Assembly (NCBI GenBank): GCA_944324455.1
Contig: CALUWJ010000012.1
Coordinates: forward strand, 1 to 54,488
DNA: 54,488 nt
Source of the DNA: Candidatus Gastranaerophilales bacterium
GTDB lineage: Bacteria; Cyanobacteriota; Vampirovibrionia; Gastranaerophilales; Gastranaerophilaceae
Direction of reading: 5' to 3'
This document shows positions 6,686-15,401 of the stretch, one piece after another (positions within the stretch are counted from its first letter, which is position 1; each line of letters starts with the position of its first letter). The notes under the pieces were generated by a model. The model did not search any database. It saw nothing but the letters and a program-made list of their open reading frames with translations, and was not told the DNA's origin. Both the position numbers and the translations under genes were made by a program.

Positions 6686-9455
6686 TTTTTTTCAAACTTG
6701 AAATAAAGTTGTTATGCTCAACATCACCCTCAACCTGAGTTAAAAATACTTCTGTCTCACTTCTTTTCACTGCAATTGGAGGTAAATCTGCAAGCTCTGA
6801 AGCATAATAATTGGCATCATTTCTAGTATTCATTTTAACTTTGTTTGCAAGTCTGTTTAATGATAAATTTCTCAAAAAACCAAATGCAGATTTTTTATCT
6901 GAAGAAAATCTTGTATATATTCTCAACGATGCATCATGCCGCTCCATATCAAACCTGCCTCTAATTAAAGCAGACAATGAATCTGAATATGACTTTATAT
7001 TAATCATAGTAACAACATTATCTTTTAATAAAAGCTGACCTGTAATTTTATCAAATTTACCTTCAGGAATTGAGACAATATCCATTATAGTTCCGGGGCT
7101 AATCATGACAATCGGGTTTCTAAATACTGAAGCTATTTTTAAAACATATTCAACTAAACCAATTTTACCAATTGTACCTTCGTTAACTAAAAACTGGATT
7201 TTGCCGTTTAATTTAAGAGATTTATCAGTATTAAGTTCAATTAAACCGGAAGCTTTTCCCGTAATTTCTTTATCCAGATTTAATAACACTTTTGCCATTA
7301 AATTAGAATCTACATCTTTTGCACCTAATTTAATTGAATATAACAAATTAACCAAATCACAATTAATTGCTAAAGAAGAAATGCCGTCTGCAATATCAAA
7401 CCTGTTTGATTTAATATTTAAAATTCCTTTTTCATCAAGTGTTAAATTTGCCTTTACATTAGCAAATTGAAGCTCTTTATAATTACCGCTTTTTACAATA
7501 AAATCAGCATTTTCAATTCTGATTAAATTTGTATCAAACATATAATCATCATCAGCAATTTCATCAGGATTTTCAATTTCAACTTCTTTTGGTTGAATAC
7601 TTTGATTTTTAGCTCCATTATTAAAAGAAGCCATCACTCGTTCAATATTCAATTTATCCAATTCAAGAACTAAGTTGTTAATTGTAAATGGAGCTTTCAA
7701 TTCGTTTTTAATTTTACCCTTAAATACAAAAGGAACTCTTTTGAATATTCCGTCTGTATAAACCCAAATATTATCATTGGTTGTTTTTAATACCGCATTT
7801 TTAACCCACATTCTTTGATAAGGTAAAAATGTTTTATTAATTTTCATATCAGCATTCAAATATGGAATATCATTTTTAAACATGACATGCATGCTTCCAA
7901 TCATTGTACCTTTTTTAAATGTTTTTTGCTTTGTAAATATATTCAAAAATTCGCAAGGAATTTCTCTATCAAATTTAAAACCAAGATTGTCAATTTTTCC
8001 ATTTAGCGCCATTTTGCCATCTAAAATAACAATAGGCTTAATTTTAACCCCTCTTTTAATATCAGAAGCAATATAGTAATTTATATTTTTTATTTCAAGA
8101 TTATTATTTTCAATATGAAAATCACCTTTAATCGCTCTATCATAATCAGACAAGGCAGACTTGGTATCTTTCAAGCCAAAGTTAACTTTTTTTGGAATTT
8201 TTGCAAGCCAAGTTATATCCATTATATTGTTTTTAGATTTGTATACAATTGCAGTTCTAAAAGATTTAGACGTAAATAAAACAGTGTTGTTGATTAATTT
8301 TGCCAAATAATCTTTAAAAAATTCATTTGTAACAACAGTATCAATAATTAAATTAGAATCAAAAGTCTTATAATAATCCTTTATATCGCCAAAAATTTTA
8401 ATTGAATTTGCTTTATTTTTACCATAATAACCAACTAAATCTTTAAAATCAATTTTATCTTTATAAATAATTATTTTACCTTTTTGAATATTTAAAGGTA
8501 AATTTGACAAGTCTTTAATGGATGCCTTTGCATTAGTAATATTGATAACACCCGATAAATCGGAGTTGTTTTTCATATTTACATCAAAAGACACGTATCC
8601 TGATGGATTAGCCAAAGGAGAAAGTAATTTTTCACCATCTAAAATAACAACATCGGAATTTATTATATTAAAGATATCTTTTAAGAAAAAACTCCTAGAT
8701 TTTGCATTTAGATTTAGACTCAAATCTTCTAATTTAAATTCAGAATTAACCAACAAATCAGACTTATTTAATAAAACTCTTAAATCATCTGTTTTTATTT
8801 TATCTTCATATATTTTTACTTCATTTGTTGATGAACTTACTATATGAAGATAATTATTAGTATTTTTATATACATCAATCATTAAATTAAAAACTAAATT
8901 CTTGCAATTTTCACCCTCAACAATTGAAATATCTCTTGAATATAAATCAATCAAGGCTTTATTTTGTTTATATGAAACTTCTAATTCATTTAAATTTATT
9001 TCAGAATTATAAATATTTAATCTAAAATCTGAGGGTTTTTGATTTTCTTTTTTTTCAAAAACAGGCAAATTTTCTATTAATTTGTCTGCCATTACAATCA
9101 AAGAATTTGCTTTTAAATAATTTAATTTTATTTCCTTTTGAAAAATTTTATTATATGAAATTGATGTTGAAAAACCATCTAAGCTAACAAGAACTTCATT
9201 GTTTTTTGTTAATAATAAACTATCAACACTACATTCAATCAAAGGTTTTAAGCTTGTTTTAATTTTTGGATTATCAATAACAAGCTCCATTTTTAAAATA
9301 TCATGTGTTAATTTTTCAATCGAATTTGTTGCAAATTTTGAAGTCATTATTTTTGGCAGCACATAAAGATAAAAAGCAACCAAAAATACCGCAAAAACTA
9401 GAATTGAAGCCAATAAAATTGAAATAAATTTTAAATTAAAGTTTAATTTTCTCAT
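6678..9455 (-). CDS. AsmA/YhdP-like envelope protein
   Basis: Large envelope protein of 925 residues with one N-terminal membrane segment (about residues 10-33) and a long beta-rich periplasmic body. The AsmA/TamB/YhdP families form hydrophobic grooves implicated in phospholipid movement between inner and outer membranes. The C-terminal part (GKIGLVEYVLKIASVFRNP, then LLLKDNVVTMINIKSYSDSL) resembles the AsmA-like C-terminal region. This supports a diderm cell. It is convergent with the Q/N-rich gene and divergent from the WG-repeat gene, whose ATG is only 43 bp away. A perfect TATAAT lies 8 bp before its ATG, so its mRNA may be leaderless. The family assignment rests on architecture and short motifs. 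Confidence 0.75.
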   Translation of the reverse strand: MRKLNFNLKFISILLASILVFAVFLVAFYLYVLPKIMTSKFATNSIEKLTHDILKMELVIDNPKIKTSLKPLIECSVDSLLLTKNNEVLVSLDGFSTSISYNKIFQKEIKLNYLKANSLIVMADKLIENLPVFEKKENQKPSDFRLNIYNSEINLNELEVSYKQNKALIDLYSRDISIVEGENCKNLVFNLMIDVYKNTNNYLHIVSSSTNEVKIYEDKIKTDDLRVLLNKSDLLVNSEFKLEDLSLNLNAKSRSFFLKDIFNIINSDVVILDGEKLLSPLANPSGYVSFDVNMKNNSDLSGVINITNAKASIKDLSNLPLNIQKGKIIIYKDKIDFKDLVGYYGKNKANSIKIFGDIKDYYKTFDSNLIIDTVVTNEFFKDYLAKLINNTVLFTSKSFRTAIVYKSKNNIMDITWLAKIPKKVNFGLKDTKSALSDYDRAIKGDFHIENNNLEIKNINYYIASDIKRGVKIKPIVILDGKMALNGKIDNLGFKFDREIPCEFLNIFTKQKTFKKGTMIGSMHVMFKNDIPYLNADMKINKTFLPYQRMWVKNAVLKTTNDNIWVYTDGIFKRVPFVFKGKIKNELKAPFTINNLVLELDKLNIERVMASFNNGAKNQSIQPKEVEIENPDEIADDDYMFDTNLIRIENADFIVKSGNYKELQFANVKANLTLDEKGILNIKSNRFDIADGISSLAINCDLVNLLYSIKLGAKDVDSNLMAKVLLNLDKEITGKASGLIELNTDKSLKLNGKIQFLVNEGTIGKIGLVEYVLKIASVFRNPIVMISPGTIMDIVSIPEGKFDKITGQLLLKDNVVTMINIKSYSDSLSALIRGRFDMERHDASLRIYTRFSSDKKSAFGFLRNLSLNRLANKVKMNTRNDANYYASELADLPPIAVKRSETEVFLTQVEGDVEHNNFISSLKKIK

Positions 9456-9463
9456 ACGAAATA

Positions 9464-9492
9464 ATTATAACATAATTAATTTATGATATTAT
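9464..9492. promoter_or_regulatory. Compact divergent promoter pair
   Basis: The 43-bp gap between two divergent start codons holds TATAAT on the minus strand (9464-9469, 8 bp before the AsmA-like ATG) and TATTAT on the plus strand (9487-9492, 6 bp before the WG-repeat ATG). The -35 elements are weak. There is no room for ordinary 5' leaders. Confidence 0.5.
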
Positions 9493-9498
9493 GTATGT

Positions 9499-10374
9499 AT
9501 GAAAAAAATATTAATTTTGCTATCAATAATAATGCTTTCTAACTTTGCTTATGCTGAAAATAACCAAATTCAGACATATAGCGAAGAAAATAAATTTGGC
9601 TTAATTAATGGCACAATAAAAATAACAGAAGCAAAATATAACAAACTAATCAGACTCAAAGACAGCTCTTGGTTATTTTTATACAAAAATAAATTCGGAA
9701 TAATGGATAATGAAGGTAATATTCTTGTTGAACCAAAATATACACAAGCTCAAAGATACGCCGGAAGATTTGCAAAACTAGGCTCAAGAGGTTTGTATTG
9801 CTTATATGATGAAAATGCAAATTTAATTATTCCACAAGAATATAGCGCAATTGAAATATTATACGGAAAAATGTTTTTAGTTGAAAAAAACTATAAATAT
9901 GGTCTAATTAGTTATAATGGAGATATTATTCTTGCACCTGTTGCAGATGATATTTACATGCCAAAACCTAATGTTTTAAAAATTTCTTATGACGGAGTTT
10001 GGCAAGAAATCGAACAAAAATCAAGAGATACAATAGAATTACCAAAAGATTTAGCGCAAATCACACAAGATAGCGAAAATTTTTCCGTTAAACAAATAAT
10101 CGATCAGCCAATCACAAGTGCGGGCTATGGAGTTGTCAGCGCGAGTGATTATTTAATCAAAATCTTTTCATCTATTTCACCAGCTTATGAACAAACTATT
10201 GATGAATTAATTTTAGCTCATGGGGCAGACACAGCAACAATATTAATAAAATCATCTTGGCTTTTTAAATTTCCATTTGTATATGGGAAAAATTATATTA
10301 AAAATTTAACAGCACCAAATAATGGTCCTTTGGCTGATGTAAAAGCAAATTTGAAAAATAAAATTAACAATTAA
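9499..10374 (+). CDS. Secreted WG-repeat protein
   Basis: A 291-residue exported protein. A signal peptide covers residues 1-19 (MKKILILLSIIMLSNFAYA). WG-type repeats follow: NKFGLINGTIKITEAKYNKL, NKFGIMDNEGNILVEPKY, LYCLYDENANLIIPQEYSAI and YKYGLISYNGDIILAP, the pattern 'kyGlid..G.iiip..y' of WG beta-repeats. The C-terminal half (from about residue 175) lacks the repeats and is unassigned. The biochemical role of WG proteins is generally unknown; an envelope or surface role is likely. It overlaps the end of the next, convergent gene by 11 bp. Confidence 0.8.
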   Translation: MKKILILLSIIMLSNFAYAENNQIQTYSEENKFGLINGTIKITEAKYNKLIRLKDSSWLFLYKNKFGIMDNEGNILVEPKYTQAQRYAGRFAKLGSRGLYCLYDENANLIIPQEYSAIEILYGKMFLVEKNYKYGLISYNGDIILAPVADDIYMPKPNVLKISYDGVWQEIEQKSRDTIELPKDLAQITQDSENFSVKQIIDQPITSAGYGVVSASDYLIKIFSSISPAYEQTIDELILAHGADTATILIKSSWLFKFPFVYGKNYIKNLTAPNNGPLADVKANLKNKINN

Positions 10375-11851
10375 TTACTAAATTATTTTCAAATTCTTCA
10401 AATATTTCACGAATTATCGGATTATCAACAGCGTCGATTCCTTGGGTTTTATATATTTTCATATATTTTGATGCCATTTTTTGCGCCGCTTTAAATTCTT
10501 CTATTCCTGCAGCATCCCAAAATCTTTTTCTATATTTTGCAAGTACTACCTGCTCTTTGGGAGGTAATTCTTCATCAGGAACGTTTTTTGCAATAATTGA
10601 TGAAACATATCCATCTTTTTTTGCAATATCAGAAGCAATTGTTGCAGTTTTAGGACACAAAGCCCAAACAATTTCCATTCTAAGCGAATTCATGGGTGAA
10701 TTCATTCTGGCTTTTTCAATTCTTTTTGCTTTTGTTTCTTGTTTTCTTTGTTCTTGCAAGATTCTATTTTCAAATAGTTTTTTATCAACAAAAGCTCTTG
10801 TTTTTTCATCAGATAAATCAACTAAAACTTTTTTAGAATCCTCCGGAAAAATATATTCTCCAATTATTTTAAATTCATCATTTTTTATAGCTTCATCTAA
10901 ATCAACTTTTCTTATTTTTAATTTTTTAGCCAAGTTTATGGTTGATATAATATTAGAATTAGCATCTCTTAATTGTCTCAATTTTTCTTCAGATTGTGAA
11001 TATGGAGCAATATCGACTAAAGCCCTTGCTTTTTTTCCTTGTGGAGTATCGATTTTTTCATATATTCCAGGCAAAACTCCTTTTTTAATCATTTGCGCTA
11101 AATTTTGAGCACTAGAATAACCCAAGTTTGAAAGATACATTACAGGGACATAAATTGGCTTGATAATACCATCTGATCTTCTTGCTTTATAATATTTTTT
11201 TGATGGAATTGGGGTTAATTTCAAATGTTCATCAAATGCTGATAAATTATTTTCATCATTTAAATCAAAAACGTAACTGTTTAAACCATCGGTATCATCA
11301 TATTCCGCTTCATAGGGTTTTAATTTATTATCAGCCAATAACTCTGATAATTTTGCCAATGAAATATTATATTCAAACAATAATTGACGAAAATCTTTTA
11401 AACCTGGGCTTTTTTCTTGAATACAAGAAATAAACTCAGCATTTTTATCATTTTCTAAGTCAATATATGCACTTGAAATAGCAGTTCTTGGGATTAAATC
11501 ATAGTCAAATTTATCATCATTCAACCATTTTATTATTGGCGCATAAGAATTTAATTTAAGATAATTTGCAAGCGCAACAGGAGTTTTGATAGTAGGATTT
11601 AAATCGGCCTGTTCTTCTCTGACTTTTTTAGGAACATCAGGATTATACAAAAAAGCCATCTTTGGATTTTGGAGCATTTTTGTTTTATACATTTCTATAT
11701 CATCTTTGTAATTTTTTGCTTTTGTATCAACAAAAGATGAGCCAAAACTGACACAATCATAGCTTTGTTCAAAAGGTGAAGAAAAATAATAACCTATTTT
11801 TTGGTTATTATTTTTAAATTGCATTTGTTGTAAATTAAAATTTATTCTCAT
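10364..11851 (-). CDS. Unknown protein with F-G motif and HTH-like segments
   Basis: A 495-residue protein with no family I recognise. The start is placed at the ATG giving MRINFNLQQMQF, because a longer in-frame ORF (to 11905) would run through a bidirectional terminator. Near the N-terminus is SYDCVSFGSS, similar to SYDSVCFGG in the ankyrin-like protein at 38649. The body has several segments resembling small helix-turn-helix units: TPVALANYLKL, INLAKKLKIRKVDLDEAIKN and QNLAQMIKKG. A basic coiled stretch (RKQETKAKRIEKAR) lies around residue 375. It is probably cytoplasmic or non-classically exported. The function is unknown. Confidence 0.65.
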   Translation of the reverse strand: MRINFNLQQMQFKNNNQKIGYYFSSPFEQSYDCVSFGSSFVDTKAKNYKDDIEMYKTKMLQNPKMAFLYNPDVPKKVREEQADLNPTIKTPVALANYLKLNSYAPIIKWLNDDKFDYDLIPRTAISSAYIDLENDKNAEFISCIQEKSPGLKDFRQLLFEYNISLAKLSELLADNKLKPYEAEYDDTDGLNSYVFDLNDENNLSAFDEHLKLTPIPSKKYYKARRSDGIIKPIYVPVMYLSNLGYSSAQNLAQMIKKGVLPGIYEKIDTPQGKKARALVDIAPYSQSEEKLRQLRDANSNIISTINLAKKLKIRKVDLDEAIKNDEFKIIGEYIFPEDSKKVLVDLSDEKTRAFVDKKLFENRILQEQRKQETKAKRIEKARMNSPMNSLRMEIVWALCPKTATIASDIAKKDGYVSSIIAKNVPDEELPPKEQVVLAKYRKRFWDAAGIEEFKAAQKMASKYMKIYKTQGIDAVDNPIIREIFEEFENNLVINC

Positions 11852-11897
11852 AACAAAATCAATAAAACATGTGAAGAAAAAAAATTGCCAATAAAAA

Positions 11898-11920
11898 ACG
11901 AGCAACTATTAATTGCTCGT
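11898..11920. terminator. Bidirectional terminator after rplR
   Basis: ACGAGCAA (11898-11905) and TTGCTCGT (11913-11920) pair around a 7-nt loop, with A-runs before and T-runs after, so the hairpin has a U-tail in either direction. It ends the ribosomal transcript 24 bp after the rplR stop and shows that the spc operon stops here rather than continuing to rpsE. Confidence 0.85.
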
Positions 11921-11943
11921 TTTTTATTAAATTTAATATTTAA

Positions 11944-12306
11944 TTAGAATTGTAAACCAGCTTCTCTTGCTGCATCTGCTAAAGCTGCAACTCTACCATG
12001 GAACAAGAATCCGCCTCTATCAAATACAACGCCCTCTATTCCTTTAGCTAGTGCTTTTTTAGCAACATCAGCACCGACAACTTTAGCAGCTTCAATGTTA
12101 CCGCCGTGTTTTAAGCCAAGTTCTTTTACTTTTGATGAAGAAGAACAAATAGTAACACCTTTAACATCGTCAATTACTTGAGCATAGATATGTTTAGTTG
12201 AACGATATACTGCTAAACGAGGCCATTGAGCATCACCCGAAATTTTAAGACGCACTCTTTGATGTCTTTTTCTTGTTTGAGCTTTTCTATTAATTGTTTT
12301 AATCAT
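11944..12306 (-). CDS. rplR: 50S ribosomal protein L18
   Basis: Binds 5S rRNA in the central protuberance. The 120-residue protein matches L18 throughout: the basic N-terminus ([18 protein letters not shown]), [18 protein letters not shown], and the C-terminal [20 protein letters not shown]. It follows rplF after a 71-bp gap, as in the spc operon, but is the last gene: a terminator follows and rpsE is not next. Confidence 0.97.
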   Translation of the reverse strand: MIKTINRKAQTRKRHQRVRLKISGDAQWPRLAVYRSTKHIYAQVIDDVKGVTICSSSSKVKELGLKHGGNIEAAKVVGADVAKKALAKGIEGVVFDRGGFLFHGRVAALADAAREAGLQF

Positions 12307-12377
12307 TTTTCTTTCCTTTCACCAAAACCATTTCCTACTTACTTTCAGATGGTTTATATTGGCAATTTATCTACTTA

Positions 12378-12917
12378 TTATTTTTTACCTGCTTTACCAA
12401 CTTTTCTTGCGATATATTCACCTTCATATTTAACACCCTTACCTTTATATACTTCAGGTGGACGTTTTGAACGAATTAAAGCGGCAATATCACCAACCAT
12501 TTGTTTGTTAGTTCCTGAAACAGTGATTTTAGTATTAGCTTCAACAGAAATTGTAATGCCTTGTGGAGGTTCAATTATAACAGGGTGAGAATAACCCAAT
12601 GAAAGATTAATTGCACTACCTTGCATAGCAGCACGATAACCCACACCGACAATTTCTAATTTTTTTTCAAATGGTGTTTTTACACCAACAATTGCATTAG
12701 AAATTAATGTTCTAAATAAGCCATGAAGACTTCTTGATTTTCTGTCTTCTGCTCTGCGATTTACTACAACTTCTTTGTCATTAATTACAACTTCAATTTC
12801 AGCAGGAATAGTAACAGTTTCTGTTCCTTTTGGACCTTTTGCTGTCAATTTGTCTGCATCTAGTTTAACTTCAACTCCATCAGGAATTGCAATTGGTAAT
12901 TTTCCTATTCTGGACAT
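12378..12917 (-). CDS. rplF: 50S ribosomal protein L6
   Basis: Large-subunit protein near the factor-binding site. The 179 residues match L6: SRIGKLPIAIPDGVEVKLD at the start, the GLFRTLISNAIVGV segment and the C-terminal RSKRPPEVYKGKGVKYEGE. An AGGAGAAAG stretch precedes the ATG. Unlike usual tight spc spacing, 296 bp separate it from rpsH, and that gap holds direct repeats. Confidence 0.97.
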   Translation of the reverse strand: MSRIGKLPIAIPDGVEVKLDADKLTAKGPKGTETVTIPAEIEVVINDKEVVVNRRAEDRKSRSLHGLFRTLISNAIVGVKTPFEKKLEIVGVGYRAAMQGSAINLSLGYSHPVIIEPPQGITISVEANTKITVSGTNKQMVGDIAALIRSKRPPEVYKGKGVKYEGEYIARKVGKAGKK

Positions 12918-12996
12918 CTTTCTTTCTCCTTTTGCTTTTTAGCGGGAACGCATCGTTTAATACGATTTAACCCTTAATACATTATTTTTAGCTTTT

Positions 12997-13020
12997 GCTT
13001 GGTTGGACTATCAACCAAGC
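12997..13020. repeat. Hairpin in the rplF-rpsH spacer
   Basis: GCTTGGTTG (12997-13005) and CAACCAAGC (13012-13020) are perfect 9-bp inverted arms around a 6-nt loop. No T-run follows on either strand, so it is more likely an mRNA structure or part of an inserted element than a terminator. Confidence 0.6.
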
Positions 13021-13031
13021 CTTTGTGTGCA

Positions 13032-13094
13032 CTTCACACACTTTAGCCCTCGTCTTCGTTCGTTAAGTCCAGTCGGACTAAACTCACTCGACTC
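13032..13094. repeat. 63-bp direct repeat, copy 1
   Basis: Identical over 63 bp to 13147-13209; the copies are separated by 52 bp (13095-13146). The unit begins CTTCACACAC and ends CACTCGACTC, and contains a short stem (AGTCC-AGTC-GGACT). It is visibly richer in GC than the surroundings, which suggests an inserted small repeat element. Confidence 0.9.
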
Positions 13095-13146
13095 TTAGTA
13101 CGGTGTCCGCTCTGTTCGCCAGACCTCGACGGTCTGCCGTCACGAG

Positions 13147-13209
13147 CTTCACACACTTTAGCCCTCGTCTTCGTTCGTTAAGTCCAGTCGGACTAAACTC
13201 ACTCGACTC
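13147..13209. repeat. 63-bp direct repeat, copy 2
   Basis: Exact second copy of the unit at 13032-13094, ending 4 bp before the rpsH stop codon. The 52-bp spacer between copies contains another small stem (AGACC-TCGAC-GGTCT). The pair fills most of the 12918-13213 gap, which otherwise holds no convincing gene. Confidence 0.9.
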
Positions 13210-13213
13210 GGGA

Positions 13214-13609
13214 TTACCATACATAGCAAAGAACTTCGCCGCCTAGTTTATTAGCTCTTGCTGCTTTTTCAGTCATCAAACCTTTTGATGTAGAAATAAC
13301 AGCTATGCCCATACCATCAAAAACTCTTGGCATGTTTTTTGCTTTAGAATATACTCTTAAGCCAGGTTTTGAAATTCTTTGAAGACCAGTAATAACACCT
13401 TGTCCATTGTTGTATTTTAAAGTTACAACAATATTTTTAAAGCCGTCTTTTTCTTCAACAACGTAACCTTCAACATAACCTTCTTCTTTTAGAACTTTAA
13501 CCAATTCTTCTTTTAGATTAGATGCAGGCATTGAAACTGTTTCATGTTTTACCATGTTTGCATTTCTAATACGTGTTAAAGCATCAGCGATGGGATCATT
13601 AATTGTCAT
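13214..13609 (-). CDS. rpsH: 30S ribosomal protein S8
   Basis: Binds 16S rRNA early in 30S assembly and often represses the spc operon. The start at 13609 gives the canonical [18 protein letters not shown]; a longer in-frame ORF adds residues not found in S8 and would include the promoter. The protein has 131 residues, with [13 protein letters not shown] and the C-terminal [18 protein letters not shown]. It begins a new transcription unit after the rpsN terminator. Confidence 0.97.
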   Translation of the reverse strand: MTINDPIADALTRIRNANMVKHETVSMPASNLKEELVKVLKEEGYVEGYVVEEKDGFKNIVVTLKYNNGQGVITGLQRISKPGLRVYSKAKNMPRVFDGMGIAVISTSKGLMTEKAARANKLGGEVLCYVW

Positions 13610-13666
13610 TTGTTTTTTCCTTTCTACTTGCAAGAACAAGTCTTGTAGTTTAGTATAAGCGAGAAC

Positions 13667-13695
13667 ATCATAATTCAAACAAAAATTGAATGCAA
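13667..13695 (-). promoter_or_regulatory. Promoter of the rpsH-rplF-rplR unit
   Basis: Read on the minus strand, TTGCAT (13690-13695) and TATGAT (13667-13672) are 17 bp apart, upstream of rpsH and downstream of the rpsN terminator. A second plausible -10 (TATACT) lies a little further on. This fits restart of transcription after the terminator. Confidence 0.5.
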
Positions 13696-13725
13696 ATATT
13701 TGTTAAATTATATTAATTTTCATGC

Positions 13726-13757
13726 AAAAAGAACACTTCAAAAGAAGTGTTCTTTTT
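13726..13757. terminator. Intrinsic terminator between rpsN and rpsH
   Basis: A 14-bp perfect stem, with 13726-13739 pairing with 13744-13757 around AAAA, with T-runs on both strands. It follows the rpsN stop by 15 bp and splits the ribosomal cluster into two transcription units. Confidence 0.85.
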
Positions 13758-13771
13758 TATTATCTCTTATA

Positions 13772-13978
13772 CTACCAAGAAGCTTTGGTTACGCCGGGCA
13801 ATAAGCCTTGGTGAGCCATTTTTCTAAGGCAGATTCTGCAGATACCGAAATCACGATGGAAACCGTGAGGTCTGCCGCAGATTGAACAACGGTTATGAAG
13901 TCTAACTCTTGGGTATTTGCCCTTAGCAGCTAAAGCTTCACGTTTGTGTTCTTTGTCTATCATTGCTTTTTTAGCCAT
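13772..13978 (-). CDS. rpsN: 30S ribosomal protein S14, zinc-binding type
   Basis: Small-subunit head protein near the decoding region. At 68 residues it is the short zinc-binding form, with two CxxC pairs (CSICGRPH and [10 protein letters not shown]) and the C-terminal [11 protein letters not shown]. Photosynthetic cyanobacteria normally carry the long zinc-free form, so this is a point of contrast. It lies between rplE and a strong terminator. Confidence 0.96.
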   Translation of the reverse strand: MAKKAMIDKEHKREALAAKGKYPRVRLHNRCSICGRPHGFHRDFGICRICLRKMAHQGLLPGVTKASW

Positions 13979-14002
13979 ATTTAAAATTATCTCCTATATT
14001 TA

Positions 14003-14557
14003 TTATTTGTTTTTAAAAGGCATACCTAAGTGTCTTAACAAGCTTCTTGCTTCTTCATCAGTTCTAGCTGTTGTGATGATAGAAACATTCATACCCTTTA
14101 CTATATCAACTTCTTCATAGTGAATTTCAGGGAATAATGATTGTTCTTTTAAACCAAAAGTGTAATTGCCTCTGCCATCAAAACTTTTAGGACTAACACC
14201 TCTAAAGTCACGAATACGAGGAAGTACAACACAAACTAATTTTTGGAAGAAATCATACATTCTTTCGCCTCTAAGAGTAACCATTGCACCAACAGGCATT
14301 CCTTCTCTTAATTTATATGAAGCGATTGATTTTTTTGCCTTTGTTGATAAAGCTTTTTGACCTGCGATTTTTGTTAATTGATTAACAATCGTCTCTGCTA
14401 GTTTAGAGTTATGTGAAGCTTCACCAACACCCATATTAAGAACAATTTTAGACATTTTAGGAATTTGCATTTCATTTGAATATGAAAATTCTTCTTTTAA
14501 TTTTGCTCTTATTTCATTGTTATAACGGTCTTTCAAATTACCGGTGCTTTTAGACAT
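14003..14557 (-). CDS. rplE: 50S ribosomal protein L5
   Basis: Contacts 5S rRNA and P-site tRNA. Motifs are [34 protein letters not shown] and [20 protein letters not shown]. An ATG at 14557 (MSKSTGN) is 7 bp after GAAGGA; an ATG two codons earlier (14563) is too close to it. Length with this start is 184 residues. It lies 71 bp after rplX and 24 bp before rpsN, in standard spc order. Confidence 0.96.
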   Translation of the reverse strand: MSKSTGNLKDRYNNEIRAKLKEEFSYSNEMQIPKMSKIVLNMGVGEASHNSKLAETIVNQLTKIAGQKALSTKAKKSIASYKLREGMPVGAMVTLRGERMYDFFQKLVCVVLPRIRDFRGVSPKSFDGRGNYTFGLKEQSLFPEIHYEEVDIVKGMNVSIITTARTDEEARSLLRHLGMPFKNK

Positions 14558-14634
14558 TTTCATTTCCTTCTTCTTAGCCTTTGAAACCCTGCCAAATTAG
14601 CCTGTCGGATTTCAATGCCCCACAATCACGTGGT

Positions 14635-14985
14635 CTATACATCAATTGTTTCGCCGCATTTAGCACAAACGCGAACTTTTTTTCCATCTTTAACAACTTT
14701 TTTAACTCTTGTTGCTTTTTCACAAGATGGACAGCAAATCATAACTTTTGAAGCATTCAATGGTTTAGCAATTTTATTTAAGCCGCCTTGAATACCTGCC
14801 ATAGGATTTGCCTTTTGGGCTTTTGTTACAACGTTCACACCATCAACTAAAACAGTACCTTTAGCTAGGTCAACTTCTTTTACGTTTCCTTGTTTTCCTT
14901 TATCTTTACCAGAAACAACAATAACGCGATCGCCGACTTTGGTATGAAGTTTTTTATTTGCCAAATTTTTGTCGTTTTTAGCCAT
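14635..14985 (-). CDS. rplX: 50S ribosomal protein L24 with zinc-ribbon cysteines
   Basis: Assembly initiator of the large subunit. The KOW segment VGDRVIVVSGKDKGKQGNV and VLVDGVNVVTKAQKANP are typical. The C-terminal region has CCPSC and CAKCGE, two CxxC pairs about 20 residues apart that look like a zinc ribbon; many L24 proteins lack these. Length 116 residues, slightly longer than usual. Gene order rplN-rplX-rplE is standard. Confidence 0.95.
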   Translation of the reverse strand: MAKNDKNLANKKLHTKVGDRVIVVSGKDKGKQGNVKEVDLAKGTVLVDGVNVVTKAQKANPMAGIQGGLNKIAKPLNASKVMICCPSCEKATRVKKVVKDGKKVRVCAKCGETIDV

Positions 14986-15008
14986 TTCACTTATTTCCTA
15001 TTACTTTA

Positions 15009-15377
15009 TTATATTACTTCAGGAGCTAGAGAAATAATTTTCATGAAATTCTTTTCTCTTAATTCTCTTGCAACAGGTCCAAATACACGAGTTCCACGAG
15101 GAGCGCCATCTTTTGCAATAATAACAGCAGCATTATCATCAAAACGGATAACAGATCCATCATTACGTTTGATATCATGTTTTGTTCTAACGACAACTGC
15201 AGTTACAACATCAGATTTTTTTACAGGCATATTGGGAGTTGCATCTTTAACAGCAGCGATGATTGTATCACCAACGCTTGCATATTTTTTATTACTTGAA
15301 CCCATAACACGGATGCAAAGAAGTTCTTTTGCACCTGTATTATCAGCAACTTGTAATCTGGTTTCTTGTTGTATCAT
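15009..15377 (-). CDS. rplN: 50S ribosomal protein L14
   Basis: Large-subunit protein at an intersubunit bridge. The 122 residues begin [20 protein letters not shown] and include [17 protein letters not shown] and [17 protein letters not shown], all characteristic. It sits between rpsQ and rplX with 23-24 bp gaps. Confidence 0.97.
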   Translation of the reverse strand: MIQQETRLQVADNTGAKELLCIRVMGSSNKKYASVGDTIIAAVKDATPNMPVKKSDVVTAVVVRTKHDIKRNDGSVIRFDDNAAVIIAKDGAPRGTRVFGPVARELREKNFMKIISLAPEVI

Positions 15378-15401
15378 ATCTTGTTACCTTACTTAATTTA
15401 A

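Noticed and set aside
11852-11905. Longer start for the unknown protein (MLVFYWQFFFFTC...)
   Set aside because: The extension reads through the bidirectional rplR terminator; the internal ATG at 11851 is more credible.
13610-13678. N-terminal extension of S8
   Set aside because: The canonical S8 begins [11 protein letters not shown]; the extra 23 residues overlap the promoter region and are not part of the family.
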